DNA of 64,000 bases from contig CAXXUZ010000003.1 in the NCBI GenBank assembly GCA_963667605.2, positions 124,001 to 188,000 of the forward strand. Reading direction: 5' to 3'. Shown piece after piece: positions 56,424 through 64,000 of the stretch (its first letter is position 1; each line of letters begins with the position of its first letter). Source of the DNA: JADLGL01 sp963667605 (GTDB lineage Bacteria; Pseudomonadota; Alphaproteobacteria; Rhizobiales; Kaistiaceae). The notes beneath the pieces were generated by a model that was not told where the DNA came from, ran no database searches, and saw only the letters and a program-made list of their open reading frames with translations. The position numbers and the translations under genes are program-made.

Positions 56424-56474
56424 TCTGAGTCTAAAAGGCCCGCCGGTCGCGAGTTGTCGCTCGCGCGCTCAACA

Positions 56475-56750
56475 TCAATGGGCCTGCGCCCAGTCCCGAG
56501 CCATTTTCTGGGCTTTGCTCATCTCGTCATCATCGAGTTCGGCTTCAACTCGTTTGCGTGCTTTCCTGGCTGCCTCGTGGCCGTTTGCTGACGCGATAAT
56601 GTACCACATGAGCGATTGGATGAGGTCAGCGGGTGCCGCCCAACCTGTTTCATACATCCCGCCAAGGCGATGCTAGGCTTCGGCGTCACCTTGTTCGGCG
56701 GCAAGCCGATACTTGTCCAGTGGCTTCACCATCGCGGCATCCCGCTTGAA
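56475..56750 (-). pseudogene. Sel1-repeat protein, C-terminal remnant with nonsense codon
   Basis: On the minus strand the sequence KYRLAAEQGDAEA-stop-HRLGGMYETG is a Sel1 repeat in which the expected glutamine codon is TAG. The frame then continues through a second repeat (SLMWYIIASANGHEAARKAR) and the usual Sel1 C-terminal helix (MSKAQKMARDW) to the stop at 56475. The 5' part ends at a stop codon about 56750. A decayed remnant of a tandem-repeat scaffold protein. Confidence 0.7.
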
Positions 56751-56956
56751 TCAATCAAAACCTCCCTACTCAACCGGCCGCTCCCTCTTGGTTCATGGAC
56801 GATGGGCCAAGACTGGTTGGCCGGCGACGGAGAAGAATGGTCCAAGGTCAAGATTCAATACAATCAAAAGATATCAAATAGGCGGCTCCTGAAAAGGCGC
56901 TGTTTCCCGCCGATCTGTCCCTTCCTGCGGGGCGAGGAGTCAAGCTGTAGGAAGAA

Positions 56957-56990
56957 TGAGCCTCATATCTTGATGGGGGTATGCGATTGA
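56957..56990 (+). repeat. TGAGCCTYAT...GGGGT...TGA motif, copy b
   Basis: TGAGCCTCATATCTTG followed by ATGGGGGTATGCGATTGA. Confidence 0.5.
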
Positions 56991-57050
56991 TCGGCCCCCG
57001 CCCGATGTTCGAAATCGGGGTTCGTGACTTGCCGGGGGGGATTCAAGTTG

Positions 57051-57084
57051 TGAGCCTTATTTCGCCGATGGGGTGGGCAATTGA
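57051..57084 (+). repeat. TGAGCCTYAT...GGGGT...TGA motif, copy c
   Basis: TGAGCCTTATTTCGCC followed by GATGGGGTGGGCAATTGA, 60 bp after copy b. Confidence 0.5.
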
Positions 57085-57181
57085 ACAGGATTGACAACGC
57101 CCGACCTGCCGGCGTGTTGACCGCACAAAACGCAGTGCTGGTCCGGTGGACACGGATTGGCCAGACGGAAATGGAAAAACG

Positions 57182-57425
57182 ATGATTTACCGAGTTCGAG
57201 CCGGGCTGAAGACAGACACCGCAGCGTCACTTTTTAAGAAGCTGACCGATGAAACCATCCAACGGCAACTTCCCGACGGACCGGAAAATCGTGGCTTCAA
57301 TGAACCGTGCAGTCGTCAACCAGGCTGGTGAGATCGAGTGGAGCGAGCTGTGTTATTGCAACTCTCCCCTCGCGCATGAGCGGGCAACTGTTCTGGACTC
57401 CCATTTTGACGACATATCGTCGTGA
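57182..57425 (+). pseudogene. Short conserved hypothetical gene, one-base frameshift
   Basis: ATG 57182 begins MIYRVRAGLKTDTAASLFKK and reads to IQRQLPDG; near 57278-57285 the frame shifts and continues KIVASMNRAVVNQAGEIEWS then ELCYCNSPLAHERATVLDSH and a stop at 57425. Both halves have strong coding character and together give an about 81-residue protein. Function unknown. Confidence 0.55.
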
Positions 57426-57553
57426 TCGAGCGACACCAACAATATGAGGGCGTGCCATTTATGGCCCTGTCCGGCGTCAGCGCCCCTGGGACAGATTGGG
57501 CGGATTGAACAAGAGAGGGTTTCTGGCTCATCTTAACCCACGAGGGATTGAAG

Positions 57554-57928
57554 ATGAGACGGAACACCAATCACCAGAAAGCATCGGCCGAGAAGGTCGT
57601 GAAGGACATCCGGCGGGCGACTCGTCGGCAGTTCGGCGCCGAAGAGAAGATCCGGATCGTTCTGGAGGGCCTGCGCGGCGAGGACAGTATCGCTGAGCTG
57701 TGTCGCCGTGAGGGGATCAACCAGAACCTCTATTACCGCTGGTCGAAGGACTTCCTGGAGGCCGGGAAGAAGCGCCTGGCGGGTGACACTGCCCGTGAGG
57801 CTACCTCCGATGAGGTCCGGCATCTTCGCAGTGAGGCACTGGCACTCAAGGAGGCCGTTGCTGACCTGACGCTGGACAACCGTCTACTCAAAAAAAGCAT
57901 GATCGCGGATGGGGGAGAGGAGGCATGA
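57554..57928 (+). CDS. IS3 transposase OrfA, copy 3
   Basis: Intact 124-aa OrfA, same as the other copies. A7 run and 4-bp overlap with OrfB preserved. Confidence 0.9.
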   Translation: MRRNTNHQKASAEKVVKDIRRATRRQFGAEEKIRIVLEGLRGEDSIAELCRREGINQNLYYRWSKDFLEAGKKRLAGDTAREATSDEVRHLRSEALALKEAVADLTLDNRLLKKSMIADGGEEA

Positions 57929-58905
57929 GGTATCCACTATCGGAGAAGCTGGAGATCATCCGGCTGGTTGAGCGATCCCATCTGCCGGCCAAGCGCACGC
58001 TGGCGCAGTTGGGCATTCCCCGCACCTCGTTTTATCGCTGGTACGACCGCTGTCTGACCGGCGGACCGGAGGCCCTGGAGGACCGCCGCTCGCGGCCTGG
58101 CCAAGTCTGGAACCGTATCCCCGATGAGGTGAGAGACCGGATCGTACAGCTGGCGCTGGACGAGACGGATCTGTCGCCGCGGGAACTGGCTGTCCGGTTC
58201 ACAGACACAGAGGGCTACTTTGTATCGGAATCCTCGGTTTATCGACTGCTCAAGGCCCATGATCTGATCACCAGCCCGGCCTTTATCGTCCTCAAGGCGT
58301 CCGACGAGTTCCAGGACAAGACCACGGCGCCAAACCAGCTCTGGCAGACCGACTTCACTTACCTCAAGGTCATTGATTGGGGCTGGTTCTACCTCTCCAC
58401 CGTGCTCGACGACTTCTCGCGCACCATTATCGCGTGGAAGCTCTGCACCACGATGAAGGCCGAGGACGTCACCGATACGCTGGAACTGGCGCTCAAGGCG
58501 TCAGGTCGCGATCGGGCAACGGTCATTCACAAGCCACGGCTCCTGTCTGACAACGGCTCCAGCTACATCGCCGACGATCTGGCCAAATGGCTCGACGACC
58601 GCGATATGGAGCACATTCGCGGCGCTCCCTATCATCCGCAAACCCAGGGCAAGATCGAGCGTTGGCATCAAACCCTGAAGAACCGCATCCTTTTGGAAAA
58701 TTACTATCTGCCTGGCGACTTGGAGACACAGATCGAGGCCTTCGTCGGCCACTACAATTATCACCGCTACCACGAGAGCCTGGGCAACCTCACGCCGGCC
58801 GATGTCTACTTCGGGCGCGGCCAGACCATCCTGTTGAAAAGAGAAAAGATCAAACAAAAGACGCTACAAACCCGGCGCTTGCAATACCGCAAAACCGCCG
58901 CATAA
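57925..58905 (+). CDS. IS3 transposase OrfB, copy 3
   Basis: Intact 326-aa DDE subunit. Differs from copy 1 at two residues (R for C in KASGxDR; K for E in LAxWLDD). The same two changes are in copy 2, so copies 2 and 3 are closer to each other. Confidence 0.93.
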   Translation: MRYPLSEKLEIIRLVERSHLPAKRTLAQLGIPRTSFYRWYDRCLTGGPEALEDRRSRPGQVWNRIPDEVRDRIVQLALDETDLSPRELAVRFTDTEGYFVSESSVYRLLKAHDLITSPAFIVLKASDEFQDKTTAPNQLWQTDFTYLKVIDWGWFYLSTVLDDFSRTIIAWKLCTTMKAEDVTDTLELALKASGRDRATVIHKPRLLSDNGSSYIADDLAKWLDDRDMEHIRGAPYHPQTQGKIERWHQTLKNRILLENYYLPGDLETQIEAFVGHYNYHRYHESLGNLTPADVYFGRGQTILLKREKIKQKTLQTRRLQYRKTAA

Positions 58906-59055
58906 AATGACCAACCAGATGGACCGAACCCTCTCTTAAATCAGGCCGCTCATCGGTTCCAAATTACCTGACGACGGACAGTTTTGGCCCATCTGAAACA
59001 GCTCGCGGCCGAGTGAAGCCCACTCGGCGACAAATGCGAGCGAATAGGAGAGATC

Positions 59056-59277
59056 ATGCCGAACTTTGGCACCATTCCCCCCGGATCGCCACAGCAGGAG
59101 AAGGCGTACCAACGCGGCTATTCGGATGGCGTGAAAGCCGCGCTCAAAGCCCTCGATTCCAGGCTAACCGACTATGATCGCTCGCCGCTGCGCGACTGGG
59201 CAAATGCCATCGTTGATTGGCGGGCCACGCCGGAGCGCAGAGCGTTCGAGCCTCCTCCTCCGCCATCGCTAGGATAG
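59056..59277 (+). CDS. Small hypothetical protein
   Basis: A 73-aa protein (MPNFGTIPPGSPQQEKAYQR ...) with a helical middle (GYSDGVKAALKALDSRLTDY) and a proline-rich end. It has a good ribosome-binding site (AGGAGAG 8 bp upstream). Unknown function. Confidence 0.55.
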   Translation: MPNFGTIPPGSPQQEKAYQRGYSDGVKAALKALDSRLTDYDRSPLRDWANAIVDWRATPERRAFEPPPPPSLG

Positions 59278-59460
59278 TGATGCGAAATCGTCAAAGCCGG
59301 CGAGGACGGACAATGCCGCCGCGTCCCAAAACTGCGAAGACAGGTGGCGTTGGTCAATGATTCAATGACCGTGCGCTAAGACTTCGCTTCTCGAAGAAAT
59401 TAGAAGCGGCATCGACGTTGGGACCGTGGTGCTTGAATTGAGATCCTTGGGAGAAACAGT

Positions 59461-60270
59461 CTAAGTCGGTTTCAGCGATCCTTGCGGGCGCCATCGGGGT
59501 CTTCGGGCGACTTCAGGCTCAAGCGCCGGAAAGTTGCCTTGTTGCGGTTCAATGTTCGATATAGCGCGGGCGCCAGCGCTAGCACTAAGGGCGGCAATCG
59601 GCAAGACGACACTGGGCGTCAGCACGTTAGCCAAGTCGATCGGCCCGCCGTCGTCGAGGATGGCGCCCACGCCACCGCCAAAGCTCGCAAAAATGGCGCT
59701 TCCGGGAATGATGCCGACGGCAGTCGTCAGCGCAAAAGTGCGAAGCGGAACGCTCAACAGCGCGGCTGCGAGGTTGACCAGCCAGAACGAAAATATCGGG
59801 ACAAGGCGGAGAAACAGAAGTTAGCTGAAAGCATTTTCGGAAAACCCGCTTCTGAGTCTTTCGACTTTACCGCCAGCTCGGCTCACCAACGCGTTGCCGA
59901 ATCCAACCCTTACAAGAATGAATAGTGCGATAGCACCCAGCGTTGCTCCAACGACGGTATAGACGGTTCCAAGCAGCGGTCCGAACAGGAACCCGCCGGT
60001 GATCGTCATCACCGCCGCGCCCGGAAGCGAAAGACCCACTGCTGACGCATAGAACGCGACAAACACAGCCCCCGCGGCCGGTCCAAGAAGCGAGATCTGC
60101 TGGAGCAGCCAAGCCCTGTTCTCGGCGAGACCTTGAACTGAAAGATACTGATGCAAGCCGAATCCGAAAAAAAGCGCGAGTACTGTGGCGAAGACCGCGG
60201 CAACAAGCGCGCCTCGGATAAGTCGGCTGACATGCCGATTGCGCGTTCCCGGTGGAGTGGTTTCTAGCAC
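59461..60270 (-). pseudogene. TVP38/TMEM64-family membrane protein with internal stop
   Basis: From about GTG 60270 the frame encodes a multi-pass protein with AFYASAVGLSLPGAAVMTIT, GGFLFGPLLGTVYTVVGATL and IALFILVRVGFG, the SNARE-associated/VTT domain of TVP38-like proteins. A TAA at 59823-59821 follows SGFSENAFS; the same frame resumes with LLFLRLVPIFSFWLVNLAAA and GIIPGSAIFASFG to a stop at 59461. Homologues usually have Tyr at the stop position. The frame also stays open upstream to 60492, but that part looks non-native. Confidence 0.78.
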
Positions 60271-60871
60271 GCCGAAATGATTCTCCGTTTTGCCAGTCCG
60301 TTGGTTGTTCAGGACGCGTGACCAGCCAAGTAATGAGGATGTCAACGACGACGCGTGTGTCCGTCTGTTCTCCGGCGGTGACCCCGACGAGAAGTGCGTG
60401 CGGGCCGTCCGTGAACCAGCGATTTGTCTCGGTCCAATAGCCGTCACTCGGCGGTGACTAAACCGAGCGGGGAGCGCCAGCGTCGCATTCAATAATATGT
60501 CGTTTGACGAAACGCATCGTGAGGTTGCTCCAATGCAAGCTTGGAGATCAACCCGGAAAGCACTTGTTCGTGTTCGACGGTTGGGATTCTCGATGTGCGT
60601 TCATGTGGTGTTGACCTCAGCCGATACTCATGGCGAGGGGCCGACGGCCTTGCTCTGGTTGTGAAACTCAAAGCGATGGCCACCGGGTAATGGCACCCCG
60701 ATTCGGCCAGTTTTGTCGGACATCGTAAACCCGCGTTTGGCGGGCTCGGCGCATTTCAAAGATTGCTTTTGGTGAAACCCCAGCGAACTTCACCCCGAAT
60801 GATCCTGTCATGATAGGTTGAGTCGGAGACCATGATCGCGGGTCGAGGCGTGAAAAAATGGTATTGGGCCG
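60271..60871. other. Gene-poor stretch
   Basis: About 600 bp between the TVP38-like remnant and the YjbR-like gene. Short open frames on both strands show no family features. Divergent promoters are likely here. Confidence 0.4.
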
Positions 60872-61243
60872 GTGACCTATGACGAATACAATTCTTTCTG
60901 CGGATCACTGTTTGGAGCGACGTATGTCAACCAGTGGGGCGGATCCCATGTCTGGAAGATTGGCCCCAAAGTGTTTGCGATTGGCGGTTGGGCCGACGGA
61001 GTTCCCGCGTTTACGTTCAAGGTAAGCGAGATCGCCTACGAGCTGTTGAGGGAGCAATCCGGATTGCGCCCGGCGCCATATCTGGCCTCGCGTGGGATGA
61101 AGTGGATTCAGCATTATGCCGATCCTGGGCTGCCGGACGACGAATTGAGAGATTATCTGAGCCAGTCTCACACGCTCGTGTCGCGCGGCCTGACAAAGAA
61201 GCTGCAACGGGAATTGCGGCTCGCCCGCTACCCAACGCAGTGA
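60872..61243 (+). CDS. MmcQ/YjbR family DNA-binding-like protein
   Basis: A 123-aa protein starting at GTG 60872. The order WKIGPKVFAIGGWADG ... AFTFKVSEIAYELLREQSG ... RPAPYLASRGMKWIQHY is diagnostic of the YjbR/CyaY-like fold family (double-wing DNA-binding fold). Role in the cell is not established for this family. It is convergent with the DksA-type gene, 7 bp apart. Confidence 0.85.
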   Translation: MTYDEYNSFCGSLFGATYVNQWGGSHVWKIGPKVFAIGGWADGVPAFTFKVSEIAYELLREQSGLRPAPYLASRGMKWIQHYADPGLPDDELRDYLSQSHTLVSRGLTKKLQRELRLARYPTQ

Positions 61244-61250
61244 GCAACCG

Positions 61251-61592
61251 CTATAGCCCGGCCAATCGGGCGCATGCTATGCAGCTGCGTGCCGTGGGGT
61301 CCGCTCTCAATCGGCCTGCCGCAATCGGCTCACCGCAGCTCGCGCAGTACCCGTACTCGCCGGTTTCAATGCGCCCGAGAACGGCCTTCAAGGCGTCGAT
61401 GCAGGCAGTTCTAGGTTTTCCCGATGCAACTGCCATGGCTTGACGCTCCAGGGCATCCATTCGAGACAGACGGCCGACGCTCTGTTGATCGAGCGTGACT
61501 GACCCGGTGACATCATTAGAGAAACCGTTGTCGCGCCCTCGCAGGTCGCACTCCCGTGTCCGGGGACGATAGGGGCACAACGGCAAATGCAA
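61251..61592 (-). CDS. TraR/DksA-family zinc-finger protein
   Basis: The C-terminal part has YGYCASCGEPIAAGRL and SCIACARL, the four-cysteine zinc finger of DksA/TraR proteins, which bind RNA polymerase's secondary channel and modulate transcription. The preceding VTLDQQSVGRLSRMDALERQ is the coiled-coil region typical of the short form. At 113 aa with a TTG start at 61592 the N-terminus is uncertain; the first 30 residues look less conserved. Confidence 0.8.
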   Translation of the reverse strand: MHLPLCPYRPRTRECDLRGRDNGFSNDVTGSVTLDQQSVGRLSRMDALERQAMAVASGKPRTACIDALKAVLGRIETGEYGYCASCGEPIAAGRLRADPTARSCIACARLAGL

Positions 61593-61796
61593 CGAAAACC
61601 GCCTTGATTTGGATCAAGCCGCCTGAAGGCCATGGGAGAACGCCAGATACTTCGAGAGCTTTGATGTACGCCTGCGCAACGCTTCTCGGCGAGATCTTCG
61701 ACACGCTCCGTGGCGCCCAGATCCCCGACCCCTCCCCCAGTCTCTATCGGACCTGAAGCAGACTGCCGTTTTGTCCAAAAACTCTGACGACGGACG

Positions 61797-62175
61797 CTAC
61801 TGGACCGTCGTAATAGGCCTCGGCGCGGCGATCTGGGTCATCAAGTCGTCATTCCATGTCCCTGAAACGTTGACGTGAGCAACGGCCCCAAGTTCGAACG
61901 CTTCTATGAGGTTATGATTGAGATAGGCGTAGAGCCCCGGCTGCAAAAACTTGTAGAACGCCGCGCCAGCAGAGCCACCACGAATAAACCATGTCTCGAG
62001 ATTGCGCTCTGGTGGATTGTCGAACTTTCCGGTTTCCCAAACAAAGTCGCCATGACCACCAATGAGATGAGGCCTCGTGTCTCTGTTGGCTTACGAGTGA
62101 ACAATCAGCACCCTTTCCCCAACCGCGGCAGTAAGGGCGTTACTACCTGTGAGTGCGCCAACCGAGCCATTAAAA
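61797..62175 (-). pseudogene. nirK: Copper nitrite reductase NirK, C-terminal part (with nonsense codon)
   Basis: Minus strand reads NGSVGALTGSNALTAAVGER, VLIVHS-stop-ANRDTRPHL, IGGHGDFVWETGKFDNPPER, GGSAGAAFYKFLQPGLYAYL and NHNLIEAFELGAVAHVNVSG, ending at a TAG at 61797. This is the second cupredoxin domain of NirK, which reduces nitrite to nitric oxide; the conserved His of IGGHGD and NHNLIEA are copper-site residues. The glutamine of HSQANRD is TAA at 62091-62093. The upstream part of the gene lies beyond IS1380 copy C. Confidence 0.9.
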
Positions 62176-63816
62176 CCCGCATTCCCCAAGTGACCGATCC
62201 ATCTGATGCGGTTTCCGTCTGATTACTGTGTAAGAATCAGTGGATTAGATCAGACGGAGAGTGGGTCGAATGCGGAACCTGGAGGGTGAGTCGGATCGGG
62301 GGCTGCTGCGGGCGTTTTTCGACCGAAGACTGAAGTTCGAGTTCCACGGTTCGCGGATCACGTCAGACGCTGGTCTGCTCGCCTATCGTGAACTGGACGA
62401 AGCCCTCGGCCTGACCACGCTGGCCGGTGACGTTATTGCTGACAGCCGGACCGGCAAGAACGGTTGGCACGGCATCATCGGTCTCCTTCGCCAATCCGTC
62501 TATGGTCGTCTCGCCGGGTACGAGGACGTGAACGACGCCGACCGGCTGGGGCGCGATCCTGCGATGCGGTGGATCGTCGGCGGCAGGGCTGTCGAGCGCG
62601 GCGGCGCATCGACCAGCCAGATGGGCCGGTTCGAGACGGAGTTACTCGCCACCAATGACAACCTCGCCGCGCTCGCTGACCTTTTGGGCATCTGGATCGA
62701 CCAGGTTAACGAGCGCAAGCCGCCGAAGATTATCGTGCTCGACATGGACAGCTCCGTCAGCCCGACCTACGGTGACCAGGAGGGCACGGCCTACAACGGT
62801 CACTTCGGCTGCACGTGCTACACCCGCTGTTCGTGTTCAACCAGTTCGGCGATCTGGAGCGTTGCGCCCTGCGTCCGGGCAACGTGCACAGCGCCCATGA
62901 ATGGCGCGATGTGTTGGACCCGGTGGTCGCTCGATACCGGAACAAGACACTCCGGCGTTATTTCCGTGGTGACGCCGCCTTCGCCTCGCCCGAGGTTTAT
63001 GAGTTTCTGGAAGCGGAAGGCTTCAAGTACGCCATCCGGCTTCTGGCCAACAAGGTGCTGCACGACAGCATCGCGCACCTGCTCAAGCGCCCCGTCGGTC
63101 GGCCGCCGAAGGAAGTTCGTCGGTATTACGCGAACTTCAGCTATCGGGCCGGTAGCTGGACGGAGCCCCGCCGGGTCGTCGCCAAGGTGGAGTGGCACTC
63201 AGGGGAACCGTATCCCCGCGTCGGCTTCATCGTCACCAACCTGAGCCGTCCTGCCGAGCGGGTTGTTGCGTTCTACAATCAGCGCGGCACTGCCGAGCAA
63301 TGGATCAAGGAAGGCAAGAACGCCATCAAGTGGACGCGGCTGTCATGCCGTTCGTTGCGCAACAATGCCGTCCGGCTCCAGCTGCATGCACTCGCCCATA
63401 ACCTCGGCAACTTCATGCGTACCCTGGCGTTGCCCGATACCGTGGAGCAATGGTCGCTGACGACGCTGAGGGAGAAGCTGGTCAAGATCGGTGCGAAAGT
63501 TGTCAGCCATGGCCGGTACGTCACATTTCAATTGGCCGAGGTTGCAGTCCCAAGAAGCTTGTTCCAGAAAATCTTGAGCCTGATTGATGATCTACGACGA
63601 AGACCCGCTCCGGCGTAGGCCGAGGGAATCGACGGCAAGGAGATTGCGACACGAGAGGTGTGTCTGGATGGCAAGAGAAACGACCAAATGGCCTTCCACG
63701 CGCTGGCCGATTACCAAAATCATGTCATCGGATGGCTGCAATGGGAACAGAGTTCCCTTGGAGATGGGGCCGTGGTACGATTTCCGCGAATTTGGATGTC
63801 ATCTGGGGAATGTCGG
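62176..63816 (+). mobile_element. IS1380-family insertion sequence, copy C (1641 bp), inside nirK
   Basis: Same ends as copy A, flanked by a perfect TAAAA duplication (62171-62175 and 63817-63821). One base shorter than copies A and B because of a deletion in the transposase gene. Removing it and one TAAAA rejoins HVVF with NGSVGALTG of nirK. Confidence 0.95.
62261..63618 (+). pseudogene. IS1380-family transposase, copy C, frameshifted
   Basis: Collinear with the 452-aa transposase, but one T is missing at about 62820 (TGCTATCACCC reads TGCTACACCC), shifting the frame after GHFGCTCY. The second part continues in another frame (HPLFVFNQFGDLERCALRPG) to the usual end. This copy cannot make a full transposase; a few other substitutions also distinguish it. 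Confidence 0.93.
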
Positions 63817-64000
63817 TAAAAACCACATGTGTCGGTGTCAGTGTTCTCATCACTTTCACCGTTTCGAAGAAGCTCTCGCCGGGCGTTCGATATTGGATAA
63901 ATCGACCGTCGCTATCCCGCGGGACATAAAAGTCCTGCTCGCCAACATAATAAACACGGTCGTAGACTAAGGGGCTCCCCGTATGGTCACTCAGACCATT
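63817..64000 (-). pseudogene. nirK: Copper nitrite reductase NirK, middle part, continuing beyond the window
   Basis: Minus strand reads LVYDRVYYVGEQDFYVPRDS, RFIQYRTPGESFFETVKVMR and TLTPTHVVF, the linker between the two cupredoxin domains of NirK, up to the TAAAA duplication of IS1380 copy C. The N-terminal domain would lie past base 64000. Confidence 0.9.

Larger units (their letters stand above)
55811..56474. other. Gene-poor stretch with inverted repeats
   Basis: About 660 bp. A minus-strand frame at 55818-56030 (FNQEMSARNTFIREWELTDP ...) may be the end of a lost gene. One copy of a 34-36 bp motif lies at 56073-56108. The sequence ACTCAGTCAAA at 56309-56319 is exactly inverted at 56413-56423. 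Confidence 0.4.
56751..57181. other. Intergenic stretch with two copies of a 34-bp motif
   Basis: About 430 bp. Apart from the repeats at 56957-56990 and 57051-57084 nothing was recognised. Confidence 0.4.
57468..58980 (+). mobile_element. IS3-family insertion sequence, copy 3 (1513 bp)
   Basis: Complete element with the same ends as copy 1; OrfA and OrfB intact. No clear target duplication (left flank ATGGCC, right flank GTTTTG). Confidence 0.94.

Noticed and set aside
1..64000. CRISPR arrays, rRNA genes and complete tRNA genes
   Set aside because: No regularly spaced identical repeats, rRNA segments or full cloverleaf sequences were recognised; only a tRNA-His half is present.

Overview
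The window reads as a high-GC alphaproteobacterial chromosome. Pointers are a glnE/pepN block with two sensor kinases, a proteobacterial class II glutamate-cysteine ligase, a copper nitrite reductase of alphaproteobacterial style, and a tRNA-His 3' half ending ACCA (A73), a known alphaproteobacterial trait. Genus cannot be named from the sequence; a Rhodospirillales-like bacterium is a reasonable guess.

Two blocks look like resident chromosome. Block 1 (1529-11003) holds pepN, a PAS sensor kinase, glnE and a HAMP sensor kinase. Block 2 (26703-31378) holds xseA, rsmE, gshA and a 1-Cys peroxiredoxin. Nearly everything else is accessory DNA, much of it broken.

1-1242: decayed type I-like DNA methylase. 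11004-17193: P4-type island (integrase with GGGTAACA boxes, AlpA-like regulator, two small genes, truncated P4-type primase) followed by two back-to-back tyrosine recombinases. 17458-26636: IS3 element, remains of a conjugative module (HTH protein, membrane proteins, coupling-type ATPase split by an IS1380 element), AlpA-like regulator, IS630 element, integrase and a tRNA-His 3' fragment that looks like an attachment site. 31456-33118: second IS630 and a chimeric gene fragment. 33271-42748: a 9.5-kb island bounded by near-identical 29-bp direct repeats, carrying a dead higB, intact higA, an Mrr nuclease, an MmeI-like restriction-modification enzyme clipped by the third IS630, an AT-rich orphan gene and a second pair of tyrosine recombinases. 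42791-45189: PD-(D/E)XK-like and frameshifted GIY-YIG-like proteins. 45268-48410: DUF3179 pseudogene, pentapeptide-repeat protein, sulfotransferase fragment. 48411-51567: IS3 with an IS1380 nested in it. 51842-55810: small membrane protein, triheme cytochrome c lipoprotein, IS3 fragment, membrane protein. 56475-64000: Sel1 remnant, third full IS3, TVP38-like pseudogene, YjbR and DksA-type genes, and nirK interrupted by the third IS1380.

Three IS families dominate: an IS3-type element (three full copies, one 411-bp derivative), an IS1380-type element (three copies) and an IS630-type element (three copies). Many accessory genes carry single-base frameshifts or nonsense changes, so the window looks like a genome in active IS expansion and gene decay, although assembly indels could explain part of the frameshifts. 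The most unusual signals are the twice-repeated two-recombinase module with candidate att repeats, the IS630 element whose transposase stop codon is completed by its CTAG target, and a mini-IS3 apparently made with a cryptic internal end.
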